Notes under the pieces: generated by a model
The model's input: only the letters and a program-made list of their open reading frames with translations
Databases searched by the model: none
What the model was told of the DNA's origin: nothing
Source of the DNA: Haloquadratum sp. J07HQX50
Lineage (GTDB): Archaea; Halobacteriota; Halobacteria; Halobacteriales; Haloferacaceae
Length of the DNA: 24,110 bases
Reading direction: 5' to 3'
Assembly: GCA_000416005.1 (NCBI GenBank)
Contig: KE356562.1
Location: 1,213,736-1,237,845 of the forward strand
Translations under genes and position numbers: made by a program
Shown here: positions 1 through 7,980 of the stretch, piece after piece
Layout of the letters: every line of letters starts with the position of its first letter
Position numbering within the stretch: position 1 is the first letter of the stretch

Positions 1-192
1 AGAACATTCCTCATGTTCGGAAGGTGTCAACCGAGAGATGGAGTTCTTGTGATCTCGAAAGTATTCGATTCTCGGATGAAAACAGTGGAAATCGAGGCGC
101 GTGAATCGCTCGACTTCATCGCTCGTAATCGTTTGAGGCGACCCTGCTCTGGAGCGGATGTGCGTCGGTATTATATGGAGTGTGAGCGATAA
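1..192 (+). other. Unassigned left edge, frame open on both strands
   Basis: Frame 1 is open from the window edge to a TAA at 190-192, and the complementary strand in the same register is also stop-free to about position 220. I recognise neither translation. The plus-strand reading would be the last 63 residues of a gene starting outside the window. The minus-strand reading has no ATG or GTG start. The stretch could be the 3' end of an upstream gene or decayed coding sequence. Bases 193-291 hold no gene and must contain the promoter of the following dehydrogenase. Confidence 0.15.
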
Positions 193-291
193 TCCGAGAG
201 AATCATTAAGAAGCCGGCTTTAGATGCTTGTGAGCGGATGGGCATTCACAGGATGCACAACTGTTAGGTAATCATAACCATATGCTGTAGT

Positions 292-1377
292 ATGTCACCT
301 ACAGGAAAAGTCGCATACCTGAGCGAATCAAAGTCGATGGAGATAAATGAATATCAACTTCCGACGCCGGCACAAGATGATGTATTAACTGAGATCGTGC
401 AAGCAAACGTCTGTGGGTCGGAGCTTCATATTTGGCGAGGAGAACATCCACACATAGACGAAGGTGTGCTCGGTCATGAAGCGCTTTGTCGGGTTATTGA
501 GACGGGAGGAGAGGTCTATGATAACGCAGGGATGAAGTTGGAAGTTGATGATTTGGTTGTCCCCGCATATTTTGCAACGTGCGGTGAGTGCGTTCAGTGT
601 GGTCAGGGCAATCACCAGTACTGCCAGAACGCGTACAAATATTGGTCACGTGGACCTGACGAATGGCCACATTTTCATGGGACATTCGGCAGTCATTATT
701 ACATTCATTCGGATCAATATGTCTATAAAGTTCCAGACTCCGTTGACATAGCGGCAGCGGCGGCGGCCAACTGTGCCCTCTCACAAGTGCTGTTTGGCCT
801 CAATCAAATCGAAGTTTCGCTTGGAGATACCGTGGTCATACAAGGTGCTGGTGGATTAGGACTCAATGCGACTGCAGTTGCAACCGAGCGAGGTGCTGAA
901 ACAATCGTAGTCGATGGAGTTCGCGACCGCCTCAATCGGGCTCAGGAATTTGGGGCAAACCACACTATCGATATAACCGAGTATGAAACCATCGAAGATC
1001 GTGTAGATCGTGTACAAGCATTAACCGATGGGCAGGGTGCCGACGCAGCAGTTGAGGTCACAGGCATTCCAGCGACAATTGACGAGGGCTTCCGATTGTT
1101 AGGTCGGGGAGGTCGCTATCTTGTTATGGGTAACATTATTCCTGGCAAGAAGGCGACGATCGACCCGGGCCGAGCTGTACGAAAATCAGTTTCTGTGACG
1201 ACGACGATGCGATATCCACCATGGATACTGAACGAGGCACTCGATTTTCTCGTGAAATTTGGTGACGTATATCCATTTAGTGAGCTTATTGATGCAGAAT
1301 ATTGCCTCGCGAACGTTCAGCAAGCACTGCAAGATTCAGCGAATCGTGAGGTGGCCCGTGCAACTCTCACACCCTAA
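292..1377 (+). CDS. Zinc-dependent alcohol/polyol dehydrogenase (MDR family)
   Basis: Cytoplasmic medium-chain dehydrogenase, expected to oxidise a secondary alcohol of a sugar, polyol or sugar acid with NAD(P)+. Seen in the sequence: catalytic-zinc ligands Cys41 and the GHE motif (His62, Glu63); a structural-zinc lobe with four cysteines at 97, 100, 103 and 111; and a Rossmann glycine motif GAGGLG at 185-190, followed by VVDG with Asp208, which favours NAD+ over NADP+. The length of 361 aa is normal for the family. The ATG at 292 is the only good start, since the ATG ten bases upstream runs straight into a stop. It is the first gene of a same-strand run with hydroxyacid dehydrogenase, mannonate dehydratase and tetronate kinase genes, so a role in sugar or sugar-acid oxidation is likely. 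Threonine 3-dehydrogenase or sorbitol dehydrogenase activity is an alternative. Family certain, substrate unknown. Confidence 0.9.
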   Translation: MSPTGKVAYLSESKSMEINEYQLPTPAQDDVLTEIVQANVCGSELHIWRGEHPHIDEGVLGHEALCRVIETGGEVYDNAGMKLEVDDLVVPAYFATCGECVQCGQGNHQYCQNAYKYWSRGPDEWPHFHGTFGSHYYIHSDQYVYKVPDSVDIAAAAAANCALSQVLFGLNQIEVSLGDTVVIQGAGGLGLNATAVATERGAETIVVDGVRDRLNRAQEFGANHTIDITEYETIEDRVDRVQALTDGQGADAAVEVTGIPATIDEGFRLLGRGGRYLVMGNIIPGKKATIDPGRAVRKSVSVTTTMRYPPWILNEALDFLVKFGDVYPFSELIDAEYCLANVQQALQDSANREVARATLTP

Positions 1378-1435
1378 CTGATAATCAGAGTCTTGACCAT
1401 ATCTTTTTGCCCACACCGAATCTATTGATCTGTAT

Positions 1436-2411
1436 ATGCCTCACAAAATAGCTGTTTCACAGGCTGACATGCCAGATGCAATCATTGAAGCAGGCGTATT
1501 TGAGAGGGCACCACTGGATGTTGACCTTGTCACAGGAGCGGCAGAGAATGAAGCAGAACTCATTGAGTTGGCGCGGGGTGCCGACGGACTGGCCGTCCAA
1601 TATGCCGAGGTGACAGCGGCAGTGCTTGAAGAACTCCCAAATCTATCAGTTGTCTCTCGATACGGAATCGGAGTTGATAACATCGATATTGATGCAGCAA
1701 GCGAGCATGGTGTTGCCGTTACACATGTCCCATCGTACTGCGAAGAGGAGGTAGCAAGCCACGCTCTTGGGTTGCTACTTAGTGTTGCGAGGAACACTGC
1801 GCAGTATGACCGACAGGTGAGATCCGGGCACGTGGGACTGGAAACAGGGGCAGTCGATCGAAGCGTTAACCGGGCAAACTGTTGGCTTCGTTGCGTTCGG
1901 AAAGATCCCACAAACATTTGCGAAACTCGCAGAGGGATTTGACTTTGAATATCTCACATACGACCCGTATATTCAAACCGAGGATTTAGCTGAGTTTCCA
2001 GTCACCAAAGTAGAGTGGGAAACGCTGTTGGAAACATCTGATATCGTATCCATTCATACCCCACTTGTTGAAGAGACACGGCATATGTTTGACACGGAAG
2101 CGTTCGAAATGATGAAATCGTCTGCAATCTTGATAAATACGGCTCGAGGGCCTATTGTAGATGAGTCAGCGTTGAACACTGCGCTGCAAAATAATGCTAT
2201 TGGGGGTGCTGGACTTGATGTGATGGAAACAGAGCCAACATATGACTCACCGTTGTTTGAGCGTGAAGAGACTGTTATTACTCCGCATGTTGCATGGTAC
2301 TCTGAGTCGTCACTTGCAAAACTCCGACGAAAGACGGCAGAAAACATCACACGATATCTCCAAGATGAATCACCACACGGATTCGCGAATGAGGCGTCAA
2401 TTCAGGAATAA
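1436..2411 (+). pseudogene. CtBP-type D-2-hydroxyacid dehydrogenase, frameshifted
   Basis: NAD-dependent D-2-hydroxyacid dehydrogenase related to C-terminal-binding-protein and phosphoglycerate dehydrogenases. The first frame (1436 to about 1831, 132 residues) gives the substrate domain with SRYGIGVDNID (residues 74-84) and HVPSYCEEEVASHAL (97-111), typical of the CtBP branch. From 1833 a different frame continues without a stop through the nucleotide-binding domain (VGFVAFGKIP), the catalytic-arginine segment TARGPIVDE, the Glu in METEP and the His in TPHVAWYSE, ending at 2411. Removing one base near 1832 (the G after GGGCAC) joins both into an uninterrupted protein of about 324 aa, the usual length. 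As given, the first frame stops at 1942, so the product would lack cofactor and catalytic residues. A TATA-like CATATCTTTTT at 1398-1408 lies upstream. It probably reduced or oxidised a 2-keto/2-hydroxy acid. Real lesion or sequencing error cannot be separated here. Confidence 0.85.
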
Positions 2412-2676
2412 TACCCTCACATATCGAAAGTGGCTCAACATAGCGGATACGGCCTGAAATCCGTGCAGGGCTGAGTGACACCGCGGCCACTCGAACGGGC
2501 TATACCGGCGCGCAGTTCCGCCCTGTACATATCGCCTCTCCAGCGTAAAAAACGCCACAGGTGTGGAATAACAGTCTAAAATAATTTGATATTACAGCTC
2601 GAGGAGAAACCTGGGATGCGAGTGAGCTAAGTTCATGCTTGGAGTGTCCAGAGAGACATATATATAACTCCTCAAG
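2412..2676. other. Intergenic region without a gene
   Basis: Between the dehydrogenase and uxuA I see no credible coding frame, RNA gene or repeat. Its right end carries the uxuA TATA box. Confidence 0.5.
2658..2667 (+). promoter_or_regulatory. TATA box of uxuA
   Basis: An alternating TA run ending TATAA is centred about 26-27 bases before the ATG at 2689. That is the standard archaeal spacing for a leaderless transcript starting at that ATG. It is too close (about 14-15 bases) to the ATG at 2677, so it supports the downstream start. Confidence 0.7.
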
Positions 2677-2688
2677 ATGATTTTGAGT

Positions 2689-3648
2689 ATGGTTAGACCT
2701 GCGGTTGTGTTACCCCCAACGCCTGATGAACGCTGGGAGTTAACCCGACAACTAGGAGTGACAGATGCAGTTGTACATACGCTTGAAATTGGCGATGGAA
2801 AGGTCCACTGGAGCTATGAAGACTTGCTGGGACTCACAAATTGGTTCGATGATGCTGGACTCAACGTGAGCGTCATTGAGGGGAGCATCCCGATTACCGA
2901 GCGTATCAGACTCGGAAAAGAGGGGAGAGATGCTGATATTGCAGAGTTCAAACAATTCTTGAGAGATTGTGGCGCTGTTGGGATTCCAGTTATCTGTTAT
3001 GACTGGATGGCGGGTATTCGGTGGGCTCGGACCGAGGCATTCGTTAAGGCGCGTGGAGACTCGCTTGCGACAGGGTATGACAACGAACGAATGCACCCAG
3101 GGACGCGAGAGCAATCGACACAGATAAGTTCAGCTCAACTCTGGGAGGCGCTCGAATACTTCCTATCAGAGGTAGTCCCGGTCGCAGAGAGAGCAGATGT
3201 AAAACTCGGGTTACATCCTGATGATCCACCGCGGCCCAGCGTAGGTGAAATACCACGCATTATCACCAGTCCAGAAGCATACCAACGAGTGTTGGACTGT
3301 TATGAGAGTCCACACAATGGGATTACGTTTTGTCAAGGTAATTTTGCTGCAATGGGAGTCGACATCCCGGCGGCGATTCGGCGCTTCGGTAAAAAAATCA
3401 ATTTCATTCATTTTAGAGACATCGAAGGGAACAAAGACAATTTCGTCGAAACTTGGCACGATAATGGCCAGACAGACATGTTAGAAGCAATGCAGGCTTA
3501 CACTGACGCAGTTGATGAGACAGTCGTGATGCGTCCAGACCATGTCCCGACCATGGCGGGAGAGGATAACTCTAACCCAGGATACCATATGAAGGGTCGA
3601 CTGTTTGCTATTGGATACATGCGTGGATTAGCTGAGCAAGCAAACTGA
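2689..3648 (+). CDS. uxuA: Mannonate dehydratase
   Basis: Dehydrates D-mannonate to 2-keto-3-deoxy-D-gluconate (KDG), a TIM-barrel enzyme needing Mn2+/Fe2+ (EC 4.2.1.8). The sequence shows the family's ligand segments. Counted from the upstream ATG at 2677, these are His180 in LGLHPDDPP, Cys219 in TFCQGN, His245 in FIHFRDI and Asp288 in MRPDH, followed by the conserved Pro-Gly-Tyr-His segment near the C terminus. FVETWHDNGQTDM also matches the UxuA signature. Length is 319 aa, shorter than the roughly 390-residue enterobacterial enzyme but usual for archaeal members. I prefer the ATG at 2689 because the TATA box is 26-27 bases before it; a frame start at 2677 adds four residues. It has its own promoter, and the tetronate kinase gene follows 98 bases later. 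Its product is the substrate of the aldolases encoded further right. Confidence 0.92.
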   Translation: MVRPAVVLPPTPDERWELTRQLGVTDAVVHTLEIGDGKVHWSYEDLLGLTNWFDDAGLNVSVIEGSIPITERIRLGKEGRDADIAEFKQFLRDCGAVGIPVICYDWMAGIRWARTEAFVKARGDSLATGYDNERMHPGTREQSTQISSAQLWEALEYFLSEVVPVAERADVKLGLHPDDPPRPSVGEIPRIITSPEAYQRVLDCYESPHNGITFCQGNFAAMGVDIPAAIRRFGKKINFIHFRDIEGNKDNFVETWHDNGQTDMLEAMQAYTDAVDETVVMRPDHVPTMAGEDNSNPGYHMKGRLFAIGYMRGLAEQAN

Positions 3649-3746
3649 GTGTCCATCTGAGTCGACTCCCCACCTCAAAAGCTCACTCTCTAAATTGATG
3701 ACCACCGGCAGTGAACTGATTAGCCTCTCGAATTCAAACACAACAC

Positions 3747-5015
3747 ATGTATGAAATCTGTATCATTGCGGACGATCTCACCGGAGCAATGGATACTGGG
3801 CATGGCTTCGCGGCACAGTCACACCCGACTGTTGTGCAGGCAGTGCCGCGCGATCTATCGCGCCATACCCAGATAAAGTCCACACACGTCTCAGCCATCA
3901 ACACTGACTCACGATATAATTCGAAAGAGGATGCATCACGGGCAGTTGAAGCCGTAGTCCAATCAGTCGATGCACGACAGATATATAAAAAGATTGACTC
4001 CACTCTCCGTGGAAATATTGTTGCTGAGGTTCAGGCTGCATTGCGAGCAACAGACACAACAGCCGCGATTGTCGCACCAGCATTCCCTGCAGCAAGTCGT
4101 ACGACAGAGAATGCTGTTCAGTACGTCAATGGGAGGCAACTGGCTGAAACAGAGTATACAGACGATCCTAAGGCGATGAAAAGTGCAGATTTGATCGATA
4201 TGTTTGAGCAGAGCCCTCAGCCAACTAAGCACGTTGAGCTCGGGACTGTGACGGCAGGAGAGGATCGTACTCGTGGCTTGATATCCAAGTACTGTGAGGT
4301 CGATATGACGCCAATCATCATCTGCGATGCGACTGATGACACTCACCTCCAGACGATCGCACGAGCCACAGCGACGCGGAATGTGCTCTATATCGGAAGT
4401 GGAGGCCTCGCCAAGGCGATTACAATCAACGAAGATTCAGGTGAAATGGCGGCCAGCGCGAACTCGGCTGAGACTTCAGCGATGGGTATCGTTGGCAGCG
4501 TGAGTGACACAGCTTTCACGCAACTCAAATCGGTTTCGGATGATCAAATCGTCTGCGTAGATGGGCCGACGCTGTGTACAGATGGAACCGACACCACCGC
4601 TGTCAGTATCGCCATCAAGAAACTCAGGCAAGGTCAAACACCTGTACTGACCGCCGCGACAGGTCCTGCTATGGTTGAGAGAACTCAGGACGCAGGAAAA
4701 CAATCCGGCCTCTCTCCGGCTGAGATTCGCTCTGTAGTCGCGACAGGACTGGCCACTACAGCCGCAGCGATTATCAACGAGACACGTCCAGCAGGGATAT
4801 TTATGACTGGCGGTGACGTTGCAGTTGAGGTTCTCAAATCAATCGAATCATCGATGATCCAGCTCACTGGAGCAGCTGTTGGAACAGGCGCTCCTCACGG
4901 GAGGGCGATTGATGGACCCCACGAAGGAATCCCTCTTATTACCAAACCAGGCGGGTTTGGGAATGAATCAACTATCGTTAATTGTCTTGAATATTTAGAG
5001 ACTAATGATGCGTAA
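3747..5015 (+). CDS. Four-carbon acid sugar kinase (DUF1537 family)
   Basis: ATP-dependent kinase of the family that phosphorylates D-threonate, L-threonate or D-erythronate at O4. N-terminal domain: ADDLTGAMDTG at residues 8-18, KKIDSTLRGN at 81-90, then VAPAFPAASRTTENAV. C-terminal nucleotide-binding domain: GIFMTGGDVAVEVL around 350, GAPHGRAIDG, and a final KPGGFG around 400-405. Length of 422 aa is typical. The stop codon overlaps the start of the pdxA2-like gene by 11 bases, so the two are probably translationally coupled. In characterised bacterial pathways the kinase-PdxA2 pair converts D-threonate to DHAP and CO2. No class II aldolase (OtnC) or isomerase (OtnI) gene lies here, which argues against the L-threonate and erythronate routes, though those could be encoded elsewhere. 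Family certain, D-threonate inferred. Confidence 0.9.
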   Translation: MYEICIIADDLTGAMDTGHGFAAQSHPTVVQAVPRDLSRHTQIKSTHVSAINTDSRYNSKEDASRAVEAVVQSVDARQIYKKIDSTLRGNIVAEVQAALRATDTTAAIVAPAFPAASRTTENAVQYVNGRQLAETEYTDDPKAMKSADLIDMFEQSPQPTKHVELGTVTAGEDRTRGLISKYCEVDMTPIIICDATDDTHLQTIARATATRNVLYIGSGGLAKAITINEDSGEMAASANSAETSAMGIVGSVSDTAFTQLKSVSDDQIVCVDGPTLCTDGTDTTAVSIAIKKLRQGQTPVLTAATGPAMVERTQDAGKQSGLSPAEIRSVVATGLATTAAAIINETRPAGIFMTGGDVAVEVLKSIESSMIQLTGAAVGTGAPHGRAIDGPHEGIPLITKPGGFGNESTIVNCLEYLETNDA

Positions 5016-6012
5016 CTCTCAGTCAGTTGTGGGTATCACCATGGGTGATCCCGCAGGTATCGGACCTGAAATTATTGTCACAGCATTTGAGCGTCTTGCT
5101 GAAACCTGTCACCCAGTGGTGATTGGTGATCGTGATGTAATTGAGGCTGCAATCGATATCTGTGACCAATCATTAACAACAGTCACTATTGACAACCCAC
5201 GTGGAGAGTCACCAGCGGCTGATGTGATACCTGTGATCGATATTGATAATATTCAAGAACTCAAACGAGGTCTCGTTCGTGAGGAATATGGACGTGCGAG
5301 TCTGGAGTACATTGAGCGTGCGATTGAACTCGCAACTGGCGGACAGATTGATGCAATGACGACAGCGCCGATTAACAAACAGGCGACAAAGTTGGCTGGG
5401 AGTTCTCATGCTGGACACACAGGTATGCTCGCAGCACATACAAACACTGAGGAATATGCAATGATGCTCATTGAGGAAAATCTGCGTGTTTCTCATGTTA
5501 GCACGCATGTACCCCTTCGGGAGGCGTGTGAGTTGATTACAACAGAGCATGTGACAGAAACGATTGAACTTACACACGCTGCATTGCAGCGACTGGGTAT
5601 TGAGGAGCCCTCGATCGCGGTCGCTGGATTAAATCCGCATGCAAGTGATGGAGGATTACTTGGTACAGAGGAGCAACAAGAAATTAATCCAGCTGTCGCT
5701 GTGGCGCAGCAGAATGGAGTAGCGGTATCTGGTCCTGAGTCGCCTGATACGGTTTATGTCCGGGCGGCACGAGGTGAGTTTGACTGTGTTGTCTCGATGT
5801 ATCACGACCAGGGACATATTCCGATCAAAATGCTCGGCTTTGCTGGTGGCGCTGCTGTCTCTGGAGTCAACGTGACGATCGGGCTCCCGATTATTAGAAC
5901 CAGTGTTGACCACGGGACAGCATTTGATATCGCCGGTGAGGGAGTCGCGTCTGAACAGAGCTTGGTTGATGCGGTCAAGGTTGCCGTGCAGATGACCGAT
6001 ACTCATCATTAA
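5005..6012 (+). CDS. pdxA2: PdxA2-like 4-phosphotetronate dehydrogenase
   Basis: Metal- and NAD-dependent oxidative decarboxylase of the PdxA family. PdxA2 members oxidise 4-phospho-D-threonate or D-erythronate at C3, and the product loses CO2 to give dihydroxyacetone phosphate. Visible motifs: GITMGDPAGIGPEI at residues 10-23, NKQATKLAGSSHAGHTGML at 124-142, metal-ligand histidines in STHVPL (His168), LNPHASDGG (His212) and YHDQGH (His267), and TSVDHGTAFDIAG near 300. Length of 335 aa is normal. There are two adjacent ATGs (5005, 5008); either overlaps the kinase gene. PdxA proper works in vitamin B6 synthesis, but its place directly behind a DUF1537 kinase points to the catabolic PdxA2 role. 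Family certain, exact substrate inferred from the neighbour. Confidence 0.9.
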   Translation: MMRNSQSVVGITMGDPAGIGPEIIVTAFERLAETCHPVVIGDRDVIEAAIDICDQSLTTVTIDNPRGESPAADVIPVIDIDNIQELKRGLVREEYGRASLEYIERAIELATGGQIDAMTTAPINKQATKLAGSSHAGHTGMLAAHTNTEEYAMMLIEENLRVSHVSTHVPLREACELITTEHVTETIELTHAALQRLGIEEPSIAVAGLNPHASDGGLLGTEEQQEINPAVAVAQQNGVAVSGPESPDTVYVRAARGEFDCVVSMYHDQGHIPIKMLGFAGGAAVSGVNVTIGLPIIRTSVDHGTAFDIAGEGVASEQSLVDAVKVAVQMTDTHH

Positions 6013-6059
6013 TATTGATATCAAAACTTCTTTGATGACCCCACGCGACTACAACAGCG

Positions 6060-6899
6060 ATGGTTGAGTACGCAAAGACGCTACCGGGTGGAGATGAACT
6101 ACCAGCCGTTGGAATCGGGACGTGGGATATCCATGGGGGGACAGTGAAACAATCTGTACGATGTGGCCTTGATGCAGGGTATACTCATATTGATACTGCC
6201 GAGGGGTATGATAACGAAGAGGAAATTGGGACCGTGATCAGTTCACACAATCGAGAGAATATATGGCTTACCTCAAAAGTTCTTCCGAAACATCTTCATT
6301 ACGAATCTGTGATCGAATCTTGTCGAAATTCACTGGAACGGCTCGGGACGGAGTACCTTGATTTGTATTTGATCCACTGGCCGAATCCTGCAATCTCACT
6401 CCGTGAGACGCTCAATGCGATGACAAAGCTCTATAATGAGGGTCTGGTCCGGAACATTGGAGTCTCAAATTTTACTGCTTATCAACTGAGTTGTGCACAG
6501 CACATCTCTGATGTTCCAATTGCGGTAAATCAGATTGAGTATCATCCGTGGTTCACACAGGATCCCGTCGTGGAATATTGTCATGAGACCAATACAGTTG
6601 TTGAAGCAGCCGCTCCTCTGGGGCGAACAGAGGTTTTTGCGGACGAAACAATCCAGAACCTGGCTGATACGTACGATCGTTCACCAGCGAACATTATACT
6701 CCGTTGGGCAATCGAGAACGAAATCGTCGTCCTTCCAAAATCGTCCACACGGGATCATATTCAGGAAAATTTGGAGATACTTGATTGGGAACTTGACCCA
6801 GTTGATCATGACCGTATTGATTCGATTGAAATGAGCCGTCCCATATATGATTTCCCGTCGCGCGCCTGGGAACGAGAAGTATACGGTATTTCACAGTGA
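6060..6899 (+). CDS. Aldo/keto reductase
   Basis: NAD(P)H-dependent carbonyl reductase with a TIM-barrel fold. The catalytic tetrad is visible: Asp45 and Tyr50 in HIDTAEGYDNE, Lys73 in LTSKV and His106 in LIHWPNP. The cofactor-binding segment VLPKSSTRDHIQENL lies near residue 225. Length of 279 aa fits the short prokaryotic AKR group (2,5-diketo-gluconate reductase / YvgN-like). It starts 47 bases after the pdxA2-like gene on the same strand and ends the left block. It meets the KDG-aldolase-like gene tail to tail across a 27-base gap that contains an inverted repeat. A role in reducing a sugar aldehyde or keto acid (for example glyceraldehyde from KDG cleavage) fits the context but cannot be shown. 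Family certain, substrate unknown. Confidence 0.9.
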   Translation: MVEYAKTLPGGDELPAVGIGTWDIHGGTVKQSVRCGLDAGYTHIDTAEGYDNEEEIGTVISSHNRENIWLTSKVLPKHLHYESVIESCRNSLERLGTEYLDLYLIHWPNPAISLRETLNAMTKLYNEGLVRNIGVSNFTAYQLSCAQHISDVPIAVNQIEYHPWFTQDPVVEYCHETNTVVEAAAPLGRTEVFADETIQNLADTYDRSPANIILRWAIENEIVVLPKSSTRDHIQENLEILDWELDPVDHDRIDSIEMSRPIYDFPSRAWEREVYGISQ

Positions 6900-6903
6900 T
6901 CGG

Positions 6904-6925
6904 TTGCTGAGCGCTACCGCAGCAA
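6904..6925. terminator. Inverted repeat between convergent genes
   Basis: TTGCTG and CAGCAA form a 6-bp perfect stem around a 10-base loop, exactly in the short gap between two convergent stop codons. It is followed by a short T stretch on the plus strand. It may act as a bidirectional terminator or mRNA 3' end; a stem this short could also be chance. Confidence 0.35.
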
Positions 6926-6926
6926 T

Positions 6927-7811
6927 TTAGAGTTGACGTACCCGATCAATCGTCGTCGATATCTCAGCAGACGCAACTTCGACCAAGGGAGGCCGCACTG
7001 TCGCCGAATACGACTGATTCTGGGCTTGCAGTGCTGCTTTGACGACTGGGGCGAATCCATCCTGTCTGCACGTGTCAAATAGTGGTTCGATTGCATCGCT
7101 ATGAATGGTGCGTGCACGCTCACTCGTCGGCGACCCGGATGCCTCAACGTAGAGCTCTGGAATGACATTTGAGAGCGCGTTCACACCACCATCAAATCCC
7201 ATACGGAGTGAAGGCATCAAAAGTGGGTCATAGCCCTGAAGAACAAGAAACTCTGAAGAAGTTTGATCAAGGATACGAAGCCCATAGCTGATGTCTCCAC
7301 CAGAATCTTTTAGACCGATGATCGAATCATGGTCAGCTAAGCTCACTGCTGTTGCAGGTGGAATACGCTCACCAGTACAAGCCGGAATATTGTATAATAA
7401 CAGTGGAATGGGGCTATCTGTTGCAATGGCCTCAAAGAAATGCTCAATTCCCATCGGGTCATTCGACGAATGAAACTGCGGAGCGGTGATAACCGCTACG
7501 TCAACCCCGAGCGACGCAATCGTCTCAACCCACTCGCGCGCAGAGGTAACCGCTGATGGTGCACCACCAGCAATAACTGAGATGTCAGAGGGCGCTACAT
7601 CCACCGCTGTATCGATGAGCGCCACTCGTTCCTCACGAGAGAGACTCGCAAATTCACCTGTAGTTCCGCAGGCGAAGAGTGTTGAGATGCCTGCGTTGAT
7701 AAGTGTATGCAGGTGCGATTCAAATAGTTCCAACTCAAGCGTTTTATTAGAATTGAACGGAGTGATAACGGGAGTCGTCATTGACCGAAGATTATCCTGA
7801 AGTGATGGCAT
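6927..7811 (-). CDS. DapA-family aldolase, probable KDG aldolase
   Basis: Class I (Schiff-base) aldolase of the dihydrodipicolinate synthase / N-acetylneuraminate lyase superfamily. The pyruvate-binding GTTGE motif is at residues 49-53, the catalytic Tyr140 in LLYNIPACTG and the Schiff-base Lys168 in GLKDSGGD. Length of 294 aa is typical. With mannonate dehydratase and a UxaA-type dehydratase nearby, both making 2-keto-3-deoxy acids, cleavage of KDG to pyruvate and glyceraldehyde is the best guess; archaeal KDG aldolases belong to this superfamily. Dihydrodipicolinate synthase proper, or an aldolase for another keto-deoxy acid, remains possible. The ATG at 7811 is supported by a TATA box about 24 bases upstream; an ATG ten codons in is an alternative. 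It lies 169 bases after the larA-like gene on the same strand and has its own promoter. Confidence 0.88.
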   Translation of the reverse strand: MPSLQDNLRSMTTPVITPFNSNKTLELELFESHLHTLINAGISTLFACGTTGEFASLSREERVALIDTAVDVAPSDISVIAGGAPSAVTSAREWVETIASLGVDVAVITAPQFHSSNDPMGIEHFFEAIATDSPIPLLLYNIPACTGERIPPATAVSLADHDSIIGLKDSGGDISYGLRILDQTSSEFLVLQGYDPLLMPSLRMGFDGGVNALSNVIPELYVEASGSPTSERARTIHSDAIEPLFDTCRQDGFAPVVKAALQAQNQSYSATVRPPLVEVASAEISTTIDRVRQL

Positions 7812-7830
7812 ATGAAGAGTACAGCAAAGG

Positions 7831-7838
7831 TATACAAA
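7831..7838 (-). promoter_or_regulatory. TATA box of the KDG-aldolase-like gene
   Basis: On the minus strand the sequence reads TTTTTTGTATACC, centred about 24 bases upstream of the ATG at 7811. This is close to the spacing expected for a leaderless archaeal transcript. The surrounding 169-base gap contains no gene. Confidence 0.5.
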
Positions 7839-7980
7839 AAACCCGTTACGACAGGAGCGTTACTCTATTAATCAGTAGATCATATGCTCCCGGAGGGGTT
7901 GTGAAATCTGTTCCTTTTTAAATACCTCATCACTACTAGATTCTATTCATCGAAGGAATGTTTCCAGCGAATAATATCAG

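Noticed and set aside
2028..2411. Separate small dehydrogenase gene starting at TTG 2028
   Set aside because: The same frame is open and homologous back to 1833, so it is the second half of one frameshifted gene.
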